The notes beneath the pieces were generated by a model, which was given only the letters and a program-made list of their open reading frames with translations, searched no databases and had not been told where the DNA came from. Source: Cliona cf. orientalis (Eukaryota > Porifera > Demospongiae > Clionaida > Clionaidae). From it: DNA of 64,000 nt. Position numbers and translations under genes: made by a program. Below, in pieces: positions 33,346-46,150 of this stretch. Position 1 is the stretch's first letter, and each line of letters begins with the position of its first letter. Location: NCBI GenBank assembly GCA_963930775.1, contig OZ005689.1, positions 32,101,235 to 32,165,234 of the forward strand, given 5' to 3'.

Positions 33346-34182
33346 ACTTACTTAACACAGTGCATGCGTATAAGCAGGTGTAATATGAGTAACACATGCA
33401 ATGTTAGCTGCTTGCTCTCGAGCAAGTGTTTGTGTGTGTGTATTTTGGGGGGGGGGGGGGTGCTATACATATACATATGGATGGTGGTTGCACATTTACC
33501 TTGTGGCATCCAGAACTAAATAATTATGCACTTGAAAAAGCGTGGACTAAACAAGGTAGTTGCCTGCCTTATGTACAAGCATGTTAAGCTATACCCATTT
33601 CCACTACTTATATATAGGCTTTTGATAGCACTTTCACTATCAGGTTATGTTTTACTAATCAAAGATGGAACCTTGCGTAGCCTCCAGGTCAGGTCAGTGC
33701 TTGAGTTTTGCTGGACTGTGTCTATAGTAATAGATAGAAACTTATAAATCATTCTGGGGAGTGGTATATTGTGTAATTTATAGATTTGTTTCAAATCCAT
33801 ATCCGTATGTATATATATTTACCCCGCGTGCATGCACAAGGGGTAAAGTAATCGGCTCTGTCCGTCCGTCTGTCCGTCACCCAAAAAATCACCAGATCTG
33901 AACATGTGGACATTTGAGCGACTCATAAGTGCAACCAATCCGTCGAAGTCTTCGAAAATCTGGCTTCATCATTATGCTTCGAATCGTTTGGCAAGGCCCA
34001 CAAGCACCGCAAACGCTGCGTTTTCATTGGCCACGCCTATTGACTCTACCCACCATGTGCTTTCTGCTCATGCACACAACCTACCTACCACAATACATAG
34101 GTAAGGGTCGTCAGCTACAGGCACTGCATATCCATGCAGCCATCGACTCAATGCAGATAATTATGCACCATGCACTAAAAAT
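33346..34182. repeat. Dispersed repeat fragments, no gene
   Basis: 33355-33480 matches 29700-29830. 33515-33790 matches 35880-36150 (TAATTATGCACTTGA, CTGCCTTATGTACA, GAGCTATACCCATTTCCAC-like words). 33820-33890 has ACCCCGCGTGCATGCACAAG and a CCGTCCGTCTGTCCGTC run. Confidence 0.5.
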
Positions 34183-34561
34183 TACCGTATTCGCTCGATC
34201 AGACACCGCGGCTACTATTATTTCATCGCCCGAGTTTGTGTGGCGCTTATTCGAGAGCGGCGTTTATTAATACCAGTAACTACCAGAGAGGCAATCTGGC
34301 CGTAGAGAAACAGTCGATTGACGCCACACAACTAGGACTTTGCTGATGAAAAAGAAGGTAATAGAACTTATTCTAGGTCTTTATCGTTACTTCTCTTGTA
34401 CCTGCCATCGAGAACGAGTACTCGAGTAGCGAGGCATGGTGACATGCTTCATACTGCTCCAATAGTAGGCGTGGCGCAGCTAGAGCGGCGACTATATCAT
34501 TCAACACTTCCGGAGGTGCGGCGATTATTCAAGAGCGGCGACTGATCGAGCGAATACGGTA
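34183..34561. repeat. MITE, 379 bp
   Basis: The TIRs are TACCGTATTCGCTCGATCAG and its exact complement, with sub-terminal GAGCGGCG words on both sides. A TA-type flank is possible. No coding content. Confidence 0.8.
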
Positions 34562-34715
34562 CATGTAATTGCCAACCTTGGTTGGTGCATAATTAGAGTA
34601 CAGTAACTAACCTGGTCCAGGTGGTACACCATTTAGAGAGGTTGTAATTGGAGCAAAAGTGAGTTGTCCACTGCAAGCGCTCCAATATCTATAGTATATG
34701 TTATAGATAGACCAT

Positions 34716-34813
34716 GGTTGCCCAGGATATACTGTTCATATACCATCCCTAGCTCGAGGGCGCAGCCCGAGAGCGTGGGTGGTATATAAACAGTGTATCC
34801 TGGGCAACCATGG
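34716..34813. repeat. 98-bp near-perfect palindrome
   Basis: Arms of about 40 bp (ACCATGGTTGCCCAGGATA...TATCCTGGGCAACCATGGT) surround CTCGAGGGCGCAGCCCGAG. It is probably a tiny foldback element. Confidence 0.75.
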
Positions 34814-36186
34814 TTTAATATCCTGACTGTGTGTCATTTCATCCATAGCAGTGCCCATTATAATAAGTATTATGACCAATTACCAATAGAGAGGATTGTA
34901 TTGCCTGAGGTGGGAAGTATATGGGAGTTATATCATGGCTGTTACCTAGGATACAAGCCTAGGTTAGGATATTAATGCTGTAAGTATATAGTTATATCAC
35001 GAATGCGAGAGATGTATGGGATTTATTGCACCGAAGCACAAGGGCATGAAGCAGCCCAAGGGCTGAGTGCAATAAATACCATGCATCCTGAGTGCACGTG
35101 ATATAACTAGTTTATATCCCGTGGACACAGCTACCATGGATATGCACAGGACAATAGAAAAATGAAGAAAAGACACTCCTTTTACTAGAACCAGACTTAC
35201 AAAGCCGCTCTCTGAGCCAGCTCTCGAGCATCGATCCAACTTCTGATCGTCTCATGACTGAGGGGTGTGGTCAAATCGACACTGTCATCGTTGACACTGT
35301 CATCGTTCACGATGTCAGCACTTGCCACGGTAACAGCCATCATCACAGATTTCACAGAGAAACGAGCTCGAGCTGTTGCCTATCCTGGAAGTAAGCTTAC
35401 GTACATCCATAATGGCTACACAGTTTGGTATGCTTGTAGTCTAGCTACTCCATTTTGACTCACTATTGATCGACAACTCCGCCCATAGCTTCCAACAGCT
35501 TAGCACTTCGATCTTCTGCCACTCTTCCCACCATACACTCCATTGTTACGTTTATGGAGCCCTCATAGTCGCCGAGGGACTGGCTCAGTTCTTTGATCCT
35601 TGGCAATATTCTTGCTTAAGGTGCACTTTGCAGTTGGTGCAATAGGACTTTGCAGTTAGTGCAATATGGCATATATTGCACTTAGCAACAACGTACTAAT
35701 GGAATATATATATGTATACCTGTGTCGCTCTAATTAGAATGCGCCTGGAAAAAATGATTAGCATGGCCACATGGCGCATAGAGCATAAAATTAGCATAGT
35801 TGGCGCTTTCGCCAGAGAGGCGCCTTAATTAGATTGGGTACGGTAACATGTGTGCAGTGTTAGCTGCTCGCGCTCGAGGTAATTATGCACTTGATAAAGC
35901 ATTCACTGAACAAGGTAGCTGCCTGCCTTATGTACATGTACAAGCATGTTGAGCTATACCCATTTCCACTTTTTCTGTATCTATAGGCTCTTGATAACAC
36001 TTTCACTATAGCCAGGTTATTTTTTTACTAATCGAAGATAGAACTTTGCGTAGCCTCCAGGTCAGATATGAGGCTTCAGTGCTTGAGTTTGCTGGACGTG
36101 TTAATAGTAAGTTACCAGATAGGAACCTATAAATCATATAATATTAATATACAGTGTACATTCTGGGGAGTGATGATAATATTATT

Positions 36187-36625
36187 ACAAGTATAAAAAA
36201 CAATTGAATAACATTGAAGGATGAAGTAGGGATGGCAGTGCCAAAAAGTACACAAACAAGATTTGTGGAGATAATCACATCCACTATACATCCCTATGCT
36301 CACTTTTTTCTCGATTATCATGCTTCTGTTGATATAGATTCCCATACTGTAACAGAGAGGCGGGTATACTTTTGCTTCAGCATGTTAGTGCTATCCTTCG
36401 AGTCTTGACTCTATGCATGTGGGAGAAATTCCTTTTATTATTAATATTATGACTCTGATAGTCAGTTGATTGTTGCATTAATCCTGCGCCCCATATAGCA
36501 AATAAAAAGCAAGCATAGGGATGTATAGTGGATGTGGTTATCCCCACAAATCTTGTTCGTGTACTTTTTGGCCCTGCCATCCCTACTTCATCCTTCAATT
36601 TTATTCAATCACTTTTTATACTTGT
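36187..36625. repeat. Long-TIR MITE, copy 1 (about 430-bp family)
   Basis: The left arm (ACAAGTATAAAAAACAATTG to ACTATACATCCCTATGCT) and the right arm are inverse copies of about 120 bp. Other copies lie at 39645, 42989 and 60300, with a half copy at 6664. Confidence 0.8.
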
Positions 36626-37033
36626 TACTGTTCCTTTTTAGTGCCCTCTGGGCAAAGCCGGCAATCTGCAATGGCATGGTTTGCCCATTCAATTTTCAAC
36701 TTCATTGTGAATAGTTGAATCTACATTATCTGTGTTTTCATTTTGTGTCAGTATATCCAATGAATATTGTATTAATTTATGTGTGTGAGCCTGTGCGTGT
36801 GTATAATATTTTATTAATATTGTTCATGGATACAGCTTCAAAAGGTCGGCCTAAGTGTACACATGCAAGTCATGAAGATTAATCTTCGATTTCAGGTTAC
36901 CAGACGAGGACCCCGGAACGTTTTTGTAATGTATTACATATAATATGGCATATCTGGGCCATCCCTACTCATAGTCTACCGACTTAGATGCTGTGTAGAA
37001 TGCTTAGTTTAAATCCATGTCCGTATGTACATG
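36626..37033. other. No gene recognised
   Basis: The sequence just right of the MITE (CCCTCTGGGCAAAGCCGGCA) is shared with the other copies, so the true repeat unit extends beyond the inverted arms. Confidence 0.45.
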
Positions 37034-37572
37034 TACCATATTGTCCCGAAAGTAAGCTCCCCTTCGAAAATAAGTCCCCTCCCCTCTTCGACCCACAAGT
37101 TCTTACACAGGTATTTTTGCCTCGTTTATAAGCCCCGCCCCTACCACGTGAAATTGCACCATCAACAAAAAACACCTGGAGATCAATAGAAGCACTGTTA
37201 TTCGTAGTGTGAACGGTATGTCTCTATCATTTGTCAACTCTTTTTAATCAATATCATGGCAAAAGCATGGGAGAAGTTCCTTAGATGGCAGCGATAGCCT
37301 AGCTATCGGTCTGGCCGGCTAGTATCACACAGTCGACTGCGTGATTGTAGCGCCTCTTCTTGCTGCCGTGTTGGAGATCAAAACAAGAGTATATATTATA
37401 GACTCCGTACGATCGATAAACGAGCATTATATAGGCGGAGAAGAGACGGTAAGCAAAGCCATCTGCTGGAGGGGGCTTATATTCGAGGCGAGTTGCGCAT
37501 ATAAGAATATAAGCCTGGGCCATATCTACTGCTAAAAAAGGGGCAGGGCTTATTTTCGGGAGGATACGGTGT
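37034..37572. repeat. MITE, about 540 bp
   Basis: The left end TACCATATTGTCCCGAAAGT, then AAGC, is inverse to the right end (GCTTATTTTCGGGAGGATAC, then GGTG). Its sub-terminal parts read AATAAGTCCCC and TATAAGCCCCGCCCC. It abuts the 85-bp inverted repeat at 37571. Confidence 0.7.
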
Positions 37573-37655
37573 ATTAATATCCTAACCTAGGCTTGTATCC
37601 TAGGTAACAGGCATGATATAACTCCTATATACTTCCCACCTCAGGCAATATAATT

Positions 37656-39644
37656 CCCACTGTTGCATTGTTATGTCCCCAGTAACAATATACTTTTCTG
37701 TGGTTATTAGGTAATTACGTGGTAATCTATGAGGTAATTATGAGAAAATTCAGGGCCTCGCTGGAGCCTTTCTGAGACTTGAAATCGGTAAATGTGTAGA
37801 GTATCTAATGCCTGTATCCAGTGAATACCTTATAAGCTGCGAGCTACTTTCTCTGATAAGTACCGCTGGCTGAACTTCATGCGTTTTCTTGGCTTACGTA
37901 ATCCCGTGGATAAATAAAGCTAGCCTTACGCTATATATAGCACACATATAGCCACGGCCAACCGATCTGAAGTTTGGTGCGCCATTGAGTTCGTCCCTGT
38001 GGTGGGTGAAGCATCGAAACCTGTCATTCTCGAGGTCGAGAGTCGGTCTCGGACATGATTGAGGCGCCAGCATGCGGCACCGTGCACGGTATATTGACGA
38101 CCTTCTACCACATGCATCATTACCACTATGCAGCTACTGGGGAAATGGTCCAAGTTTCATTAAAGCATGTACATGTATTTATCATAATGGCACCGCCATG
38201 GATGACATGATACATGGTCAGGAATATTGAACAGATAGCAAGGGCAGATCCAGGATGGGGCTAGAGGGGGCTGTAGCCCCCCCCCCCCCCCCTTCCCCTC
38301 CTCCAGTCCCAGCCAAGACAGGCTTCCATAGACATTGGCCTAAGTAGCTAGCTCTAGTACTCCCTTTTAGCCAAGATATCTTGATCTGACATAAATTGAC
38401 TAGCATGTATATACATAGCGAATTTCAAGTGTGGAAATAGAATGGTATAAACCAGCTGCCTGGATACTATTTGTGCATACAGAGCTTTTACTATAATGTC
38501 ATGTATTGCTATTTAAGTTATATGCCCTCTTCTCCTTTTGGATCGATAAGAACCACTCTCCTCGTGTTTGTTAGTTTAATTACTGAGTATTGAAGTATAG
38601 AATATTTAATACTGTAATCTCATTGGTCAGAACTAGGATTCTAAGTGGTCTCATAGAACTCCTCTTGGAACACTAATAAAATTCTTTGGGTTGTACCTAC
38701 ATGTACATAGCAACAATTGTTCAACCGTCATGAATAGTAGGCTCACTACGTATACACATACATACATGGGCCATTCGGCTTTGGACCGGTCCTCATAGCT
38801 GGCAGCTAACAAGTAGTACAGTCCAACCTTGATTGTCCAAGCCCCTTTGGCCACGTGAAAATATCAAGAGTTTGGATAAGCATAAAGTTGGATAACGTTA
38901 ACTATGCCCATAAATTTGATGGTGTATTTTAGCTTTATCCTCGATTGACAAAATAATTAGCTTATCTAATATGTTCTTTTTACTTCCTTGAACGTTAGTG
39001 AAATTACTATTTAATGCCGCACACGTAGCAGTAGAACCACAGTGGTATACGTGGCCATAATTTACACCGTGACCCTGGATTTTCTTTGCACATCAAAATA
39101 ATGGAGGTTGGACTGTATGTACACTCAATTCTATCTAAAGCACACTCATTAGCAATATTATTGACGTGACATCGTTGACCACATCTTGATCACGATACCA
39201 GGTGGTAGAGACAGTAAAAGCAGCGGTTTTTGCTTAGCTTTCGATATCGATAAGCTTCTACTGTATGTGCATATCTCATGCTGTTTGCAACATTTACTAT
39301 CACTGTATTTAGTGCATGCGCACAGCTATACATGTGAGACAACCTTTACCAGCATCACTGGCGGTGAAAAAAAAGTTGGAAAAACTTGGCCCAGGCGGGA
39401 TTCGAACTGGTGCACTCATTTGGCAGAGCTTGGCAGTCACTGAGCTTAACCAATAGACCATCTGGACAGTACTATAGTTGTGGCTTTTGTGTTTTGACAA
39501 GGACATTTTTGCTTATAACTCGACAATGAACGTGAAATTGAAAATTCTGGAATGTGTAAATTTTAATTTTTTATGCTCTATCTGCTGGTCTTTGAATTGT
39601 CTTCGTAGCATGTTGGGGGGCTGAGTTTACTTATATTACATTAT
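37656..39644. other. No gene; repeat pieces
   Basis: 38278-38292 is a C-run. 39165-39320 repeats 31155-31390. A tRNA-like stretch lies at 39388-39470. No exon could be supported. Confidence 0.45.
39388..39470 (-). repeat. tRNA-like sequence (SINE head or tRNA pseudogene)
   Basis: On the minus strand there is an A-box-like TGGTCTATTGGTTAAG and a B-box GTTCGAATCCC about 45 nt later. The 3' CCTGGGC can pair with the 5' GTCCAGA as an acceptor stem, with one mismatch and one wobble. The anticodon stem pairs poorly, so a functional tRNA is unlikely. Confidence 0.5.
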
Positions 39645-40081
39645 ACAAGTATAAAAAACAATTGAATAAAATTGAAGGATGAAGTAGGGATGGCAGGACC
39701 AAGAAGTACACAAACAAGATTTGTGGGGATAATCACATTCACTATACATCCCTACGCTTGCTTTTCTCGATCATCATGCATGCTTCTGTTGATGTCGACT
39801 CCCATACAGGAAAGCGGATACTTTTGCTTCAGTGTACTAGTCCTATCCTTTGAGCCTTTTTGACTCTTTGCAAGGGAGAAATTCCAATTAGCCCTGCTGG
39901 TATTATTATTATGACTCATGAGGGGTTGGTTTATTCCTGCACCCGGTGTAGCTACTCAAAAAGCAAGCGTAGGGATGTATAGTGAATGTGATTATCCCCA
40001 CAAATCTAATTTGTGTACTTTTTGGTCCTGCCATCCCTACTTCATCCTTCCAATTTTATTCAATTGTTTTTTTATACTTGT
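39645..40081. repeat. Long-TIR MITE, copy 2
   Basis: Same arms as the copy at 36187, with the centre containing TTCTGTTGATGTCGACTCCC. Followed by the shared CCCTCTGGGCAAAGCCGGCA sequence. Confidence 0.8.
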
Positions 40082-40311
40082 TACAATTCCTTTTTTATTG
40101 CCCTCTGGGCAAAGCCGGCAATTCATGTCTTTCAGCAACAGTATACCATTTGGCATGGTTTGCTCTTTCAATTCTTAGCTTAATTAGGAATGGTTAAAAG
40201 TGTAATGAAGTTCACTGTGCTGTCCTAGCTATGTGTCAGTAGCTATGCCATTATAATATTATTATGTGTGTAAGTATGTATGTAATTTGAAAATCTTCAA
40301 ATCAAATTAGC

Positions 40312-40752
40312 TACCGTATAGCGGGAAATTTTCGTATGGTGCTAATTTTCGTATGCTTCATCCCTTATACGAAAATAAAAACTACGAAAATTTGAATCTG
40401 CGAAATTTCTAGCGCTCGTGACCTTTGATCTATGCCACACGCAGTCGTTAGCGCTGCTGCAGATGCTAACTATATCTCTGTATTGGTTCTTTGCCAAGGC
40501 TTCGAACTCTTCGCCAACGGTAGCAGCCCAAATACTCTTGTAGACATGGTAGCCTCTCACCATCGCTTCAATCGAGAAGATACTCTAGGCACATGGAAAG
40601 CAATTGGGCGTGGCTAACTAGCAACCAGCTGTGCATGTGTGCAATCTCCCACTGCAAGCATACGAAATTAAAAAATACGAAAATTTATTCTAAGGGCGCT
40701 TTGGTTAATCATACGAAAATTAGCACCAACAAAAATTTCCCGCTATACGGTA
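40312..40752. repeat. MITE, 441 bp, TACCGTATAGCGGG ends
   Basis: The TIRs TACCGTATAGCGGGAAATTT and its complement are followed by TCGTATG and AATTTTCGTA words on both arms. No coding content. Confidence 0.8.
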
Positions 40753-41168
40753 TATTATTCTTGGATACAGCATAAAAAGGACACAGTGGTGTATGTCTAC
40801 GGTGCCGCGGTCATTTCCTAGCTATATGTCTATGAATAATACTGTATGTGTGCATGAGTGTGTACTATTGTATAATATTATAACATTAATAGTGTGTTTA
40901 GTAGAAAACTTATGATCTTTCATTAATCATTGTCGTTCTTGGTTACAGCATCAAAAGGTTGGTCCATATTAGTGTACACATGCAATATTAACCTTTGAAT
41001 TCAGGATATATACTGGACATGATTTTGTTGTGCTGACTAGACACATGATATTCCATAAGCATTTGTGCACGACTATGAATAAACGCTGATGTTGAAGATA
41101 CATTGTTGCTAGCTATGCTAGTTAACTGACTTTGCAAACATGGTAATTCAAACATTCCAATCAATCTT
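40753..41168. other. No gene recognised
   Basis: AT-rich; no structure noted. Confidence 0.4.
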
Positions 41169-42534
41169 TTCTTTTGCATCACACACTATTGAGCATGCAT
41201 CAGTGGGATAATCAAATTCTTGATACATTTAGCTGCAGCTGCCGGTACCAGTTCCAGTGCGACCATACGAATGTAGCCACGCCCCTCATTAATGCTCCTG
41301 GCTAATCATTTGAAAGAAGGCCATCTTAGGTGGAGTAGTGATACATTTTAGATATGCCAGTAAGTTCATTGTAGGCTATAGATACGTGATAGACTCGCGC
41401 TAGCGCTAGCGCTCGAGTTCAGCGAACTGCACTGTACTGTATACGTATATGTACATGTACGCCGCAGTGAACAGTACGCCGCCACGCGCGGGACTGACCT
41501 CTGTCACATGACTTCACCATGGCAACACATTATGAGCATGCACATTATATGATAAAACGGCGTATCAGACACACCCATCCTAAAACTAGGTACACACCCA
41601 CAACTACGTAACTGTCAAGATAACGCAAAACCGGCAGGTCAGACCTGCGCGCTACAAAATGGAGTAGATTTATACTCGAGCTAAGGTGAGCGGTCCAGTT
41701 AGTCTTGAGTTAGCCCTGGAAATGGAAAAGAAAGAAAGAAAGAATGAGAAAACGCTTATTTTTTGCATAGCTGGTTCAGGCATACCTGATTGTTTCCATG
41801 GATGTGTGAGGGCTTGTTAGATAGATATTTTGGCGTAGATTACGAACATGAAAGTTAAAATTTAAGTTGCTCTTAGTTATTACCGATTTTTTAATGTATT
41901 ACATATATGGCATATTCGGGCCATCCCTACTTATAGAGTCCAGATTTCCAACTTAGGATGTAACTTTTTCATCAGTGGGGACTAACTTGATCGCTCACCC
42001 TCGTTTATGTATAAATCCATTCCATTTTGTAGCGCGCAGGTCCATGACACGCTAACTTTTTATTACTTTGACGGTTACATATTTGTGGATTTGTACAACA
42101 CGTTAATGATTGGGCGTGTCCAATACGCCATTTTATCGTATAATGCGCATGCTCATAATGGGTTACCATGGGGAGGTCATGTGACTGAAGTCTGGCGCAC
42201 GCCGGCGTACAAAAGTAAGATAGCAAGCTCAATCGAGTGCTCGCGCCTTGAGGTGTCGATCATGTATCAATGGCTAGCTGCTACTAGCAATGAACTTACT
42301 AGCATCCAAAATTCGCTCTCTAAGCAGAAGTTATCATCACTACTAGACTCGTGGCCCAGACGCTAGAAACGAGTTATTGAGGGGCGTGGCTACAATTGCA
42401 TCGGACATACTATTAAACTGTAGCGTTGGAACATGAATAATGGATTGGCACTGGTTACCTGCAGCTGCAGCTAGCTATGTCTCAATAATCCCACTGATCA
42501 TGGCATGCTCAGTAGTGTATGATGCAAAAGAAAA
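41169..42534. mobile_element. Foldback-type element with long inverted arms, about 1.37 kb
   Basis: The ends TTCTTTTGCATCACACACTA and the complement of TTTCTTTTGCATCATACACT are inverse, and inverse similarity continues inward (CAGTGGGAT, CCACGCCCCTCA, GTCACATGAC, GCGCGCTACAAAATGGA). Each arm is about 500 bp around a unique centre of about 270 bp. Related single arms occur at about 7167-7360, 50040-50400 and 60890-61080. No transposase is present. Confidence 0.7.
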
Positions 42535-42988
42535 CATTCTGTGAAAGTATCAAAAGACTGACTCCATGGATATAATTTTAGTATCACAGCAGTACCATAG
42601 CTGGCAATAATGTGCTACATTTCTTCAACACCAGTGTCCATTCATAGTCGTGCACAAAATTAATGCTAATGGATCATTTATCCGTTAAGTACATTAAATG
42701 TGTTACTTTCACTCCGAGGTCCTCAACGGGCCAGTAACCTGGGTCAACCTTTTGATGCTATATATATCCAAGAATATTTGATTTGAAGATCTCTACTAAG
42801 TACACTATTGTATTTATTATACACTCACACTTAAATTTATAGGTGACAGTGAACTTAAAGATAATAGTTTTAAACATAATATTATTCACAATGAAATTGA
42901 GAATTAAATGGGCAAATCATGCCAGATGGTAATTGCTGAAAGATATGATTGCCAGTTTTGCCCAGAGGGCAATAAAAAAAGAACCGTA
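42535..42988. other. No gene recognised
   Basis: The stretch CCAGTTTTGCCCAGAGGGCA just before 42989 is the inverse of the sequence that follows the right arm in other copies of the long-TIR MITE. Confidence 0.45.
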
Positions 42989-43418
42989 ACAAAAAAAATT
43001 GAATAAAATTGAAGGGATGGCAGGGCCAAAAAGTATACAAACAAGATTTGTGGGGATAATCACATCCAGTATACATCCCTACGCTTGCGTTTTGAGTAGC
43101 TATATGGGGCACAGGAATAAACTGACCCGTCATGCGGCAATCAACTGACTAGCATCCCCCTCATGAGTCATTAAAAATTTAATATTAATTTCTCCCACAT
43201 GCATATTGAATCAAGATGACTCAAAGGATAGCTAGTACTATCAAATTGAAGCAGAAGTACCCACTTCCACTTATGGGAGTCGACATCAATAGATGTGAGA
43301 AAAGCAAGCATAGGAATGTATAGTGGATGTGATTATCCCCACAAATCTTATTTGTGTACTTTTTGGCCCTGCCATCCCTACTTCATCCTTCAATTTTATT
43401 CAATTTTTTTTATCCTTG
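42989..43418. repeat. Long-TIR MITE, copy 3
   Basis: Same arms as copies 1 and 2. The left arm extends outward with the inverse of the family's usual right flank, so this copy is more nearly a full palindrome. Confidence 0.75.
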
Positions 43419-44117
43419 TGTTTATATACAATCACTACTTCATTTACCTAAGTAATTTGTCTGGTTGCATCAGTTACTGGTTTAATTCTAATATTGCACT
43501 ATTCTATTTCATTCCTGACTAAGATTTATGTGCAATACTTCTGTATCCCACGCATAAAATTGCATGATAATTGTGTCAGTGTGGAAGAGAGAATTATACC
43601 TCTGTGCTTTCACCATGGTGTTGTAATAGTACCCTACCAACAACCCTCCCCATTTTTAGCGATAGATATGGCCAATGAGCTTGTTCTTGGTTGCTATGGT
43701 GGTACATATATACTATTTTTGTCATTATCACTATACACATTTGACTTGCTGGACCTCCAGAAAATAATTTATTATACACTTGTGACAGGATCTGAGAAAA
43801 GGGACCATTCCGCGCTATTTCATTTTAAAACGCTTTTATCTCAGGAACCATAGCAGCTCTGAACTTGAAACTTGGCACAAATATTCTTCCATCATCCAGC
43901 TACACTCGCTGAGAATCGCGAGCCACGCCCACTTCCTGTGTGGGCGGGGGCGAGCGTGCATGTTGATCGCATTCGAAAATCGCCGTTTTATGCCTCTGCT
44001 CAGCTCGGGACAGGAGGCTTGCTGTAGATCTGTGAAGTAGTAAGTCATCTGTGAGATTCCCCCCCCCCCCCCCCCCCCAAAAGAAAAAAATCCTGTATGC
44101 AACCCTGGTACATAGTA

Positions 44118-44148
<31 letters not shown>

Positions 44149-45605
44149 GTGTGTTTTGACGTAAAGAAAGAGGAGAGAGAGAATAGAATTTGGGAGCAAC
44201 TTGTCCGCTGCTCACCAGAGCGGAGGCATAAAACTCTGGGGTGTGTTCCTATTCCAATCGGTACGGTCCTGCCCCATCCTCTCTAGAATGCTGTTTTGTA
44301 CCACAAGCGTTTTAATTTTATACAATCATGCTGCGAACTATTTAATTAGTTATATATGTACCTTATAGTTACACATTATGCATATAATTTTATTATGCTA
44401 TCTTGGATGTCTGGGTGCCTGGCCTGGAGAACCAGGAATGGTACATTAAAGAATTCTTTTAACCCCGGGGGAACTCTTCCTACCCACCCAGGTAGCTCCA
44501 AGAAGTGGACATGATGGGTTTATTTAATGGCCTAACAGAACTTAATTTAGTAGTATGTTCTATACAGGAATGACTTACTTCTCTGGCTCTTGGTCATGTG
44601 CTTGGGATATATTATTATTTTGTGGCTATGTCTTCCATTTAGGCATTCAGACTTTTCCCTTGCATACAGAATATTACCAGGTGTGTTTGCATGTGCATGT
44701 GTGCTGTGTATGACAGTGTTTCACTTTCTAATACTTGCAGTGGGTCATGATAACACTCCTAGGTGCATGTGTATGCTGTTTATGACACTATTTCGCGTTC
44801 TAATACTTACAGTGGGTAATGACAGTTTAACTTCTTGAGTCACTGGAATCCTGGGTTATACCCCCACCACCCTATATTGTACTTATTTATCCTTTGTGTA
44901 TGTGTGCAAGGGATAGATCTGTTTGTAAATTGCCTCACCTTGACATCTAGGTGTCTGAGCAACTTGCATTACATCGTATGATGAATCCATCAAAATTGCT
45001 AAAACACTGTCTTGGCTTGGTATGCACCTATAGCCCATACCTACACTCTGCTGCAGGCTGTGTGTTCCTTGCTCGTGTACACTAGATAATGGTTAGAGTC
45101 CGAGTCCAAGGTCTCTACGCATTTTAAGAGACCCGAAGGCCTGAGGCTGTAGCATCAAGGGTGCTCCTAAGGGCCTGAGGGTCTGTAGAAACCATTGGAT
45201 TAGGTCTCTAACTGGTGTAGAATACAGCAACTGTAACCATGACACTCATCCTGAGGACTAGGCTACTGTTGCACTGTGAATCTTTCTTGCCCTTGGCTAT
45301 ACTTGTAGGTCTCTATGATACTTGTACATGCATGTAGATCTCTAGTGTAAAGGTCATCAACGGTGGGGCCTGGGAATGAGACTGATCCGTATACACTACT
45401 GATGTGTAGCGTGTGGGGTATATGTATATGTACTCTAGGTCTACCCTGCATGCATGCGAAAGGGAGGTTTGTCCGTCTGTCGTCATTATCAACAGGTAAT
45501 TTGAGGTTTAGTAGCACAAGGATGTGATGAGTGGTACGAAACTCAAAATTGATGAAAAAACCAAGTTATTGAGTGGCTAACTACCAGCAATACATAGCTA
45601 CAGAT
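43419..45605. other. No gene; repeats and low complexity
   Basis: 43787-43805 has a TGTGACAGGATCTGAGAAAA end related to element E. A C-run lies at 44060-44079 and a TG microsatellite at 44121-44149. 45085-45335 is the inverse of 51020-51285, with an internal imperfect hairpin (GGTCTCTACG, AGAGACC, CCTGAGGCTGTAGCA). Confidence 0.5.
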
Positions 45606-46150
45606 TACCGTAGACTCGGGTTGTTAAGTGCACCTTTCTTATAAGCGCACATTTTTTCATAAGCGCATACTTCCTTCCTGGTTTTATTACTTGCTGTTAA
45701 GCGCATGCGCTAAAAATGCATGACCGCGTGCTACTTGTATATCTGAAGAAGTACTATCAGTCTATCACACTATCTTATGACCGACAAGCTCAGTGCTACC
45801 GCTGATTCAGGCTCTAGTGGGGCCGCAATGGCCAAAGATCGTAACTGTATCTGAGCGGTGAGATGCAAGTTCGGGGGATCGTAGCTTGTTCTGGTGGCCG
45901 CTCTCTTTACTCTTCCAGTATTTCTCGAATCCCTGGTTTACAGGTTTGTATTTACTTTTGGCAGATATTGTGCCCTCAAATGACGTGGAAATAGCCACAA
46001 TGACTGTATCTACCTTGCATACTGATAAATATTGAAAAGTGGGCGGTGCTATAAATCACTGTCTTATAAGCGTACACTTTTCTATAAGCGCATGTTTCCT
46101 TGCCACTCAGACTTATAAGCGCATGCGCTTATCAACCCGAGTCTACGGTA
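45606..46150. repeat. MITE, 545 bp, TACCGTAGACTC family, copy 1
   Basis: The ends TACCGTAGACTCGGGTTGTT and TACCGTAGACTCGGGTTGAT (complement) are followed by AAG and AAGCGCATGCGC words. The interior has a minus-strand open stretch (FEGTISAKSKYKPV, EKYWKSKES, QNKLRSPE) conserved as protein in copy 2, suggesting a remnant of the parent element's gene. Confidence 0.8.

Larger units (their letters stand above)
34891..37655. repeat. 2.7-kb region bounded by 85-bp inverted repeats
   Basis: 34891-34972 and 37571-37655 are inverse copies (TATTGCCTGAGGTGGGAAGT, ATGGGAGTTATATCATG, ACCTAGGATACAAGCCTAGG). Inside lie an imperfect inverted repeat (34990-35110), repeat fragments (35850-36170), a long-TIR MITE and the MITE at 37034. 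No gene is seen inside. It could be a non-autonomous element or two separate inverted copies of a repeat. Confidence 0.55.

Noticed and set aside
39388-39470. Functional tRNA gene
   Set aside because: The A and B boxes are recognisable, but the anticodon stem pairs poorly and the acceptor stem has a mismatch; more likely a pseudogene or SINE head.
44045-44150. Possible G-quadruplex or regulatory site from C-run and TG-run
   Set aside because: Homopolymer and dinucleotide runs occur at about ten places in the window; nothing marks this one as functional.
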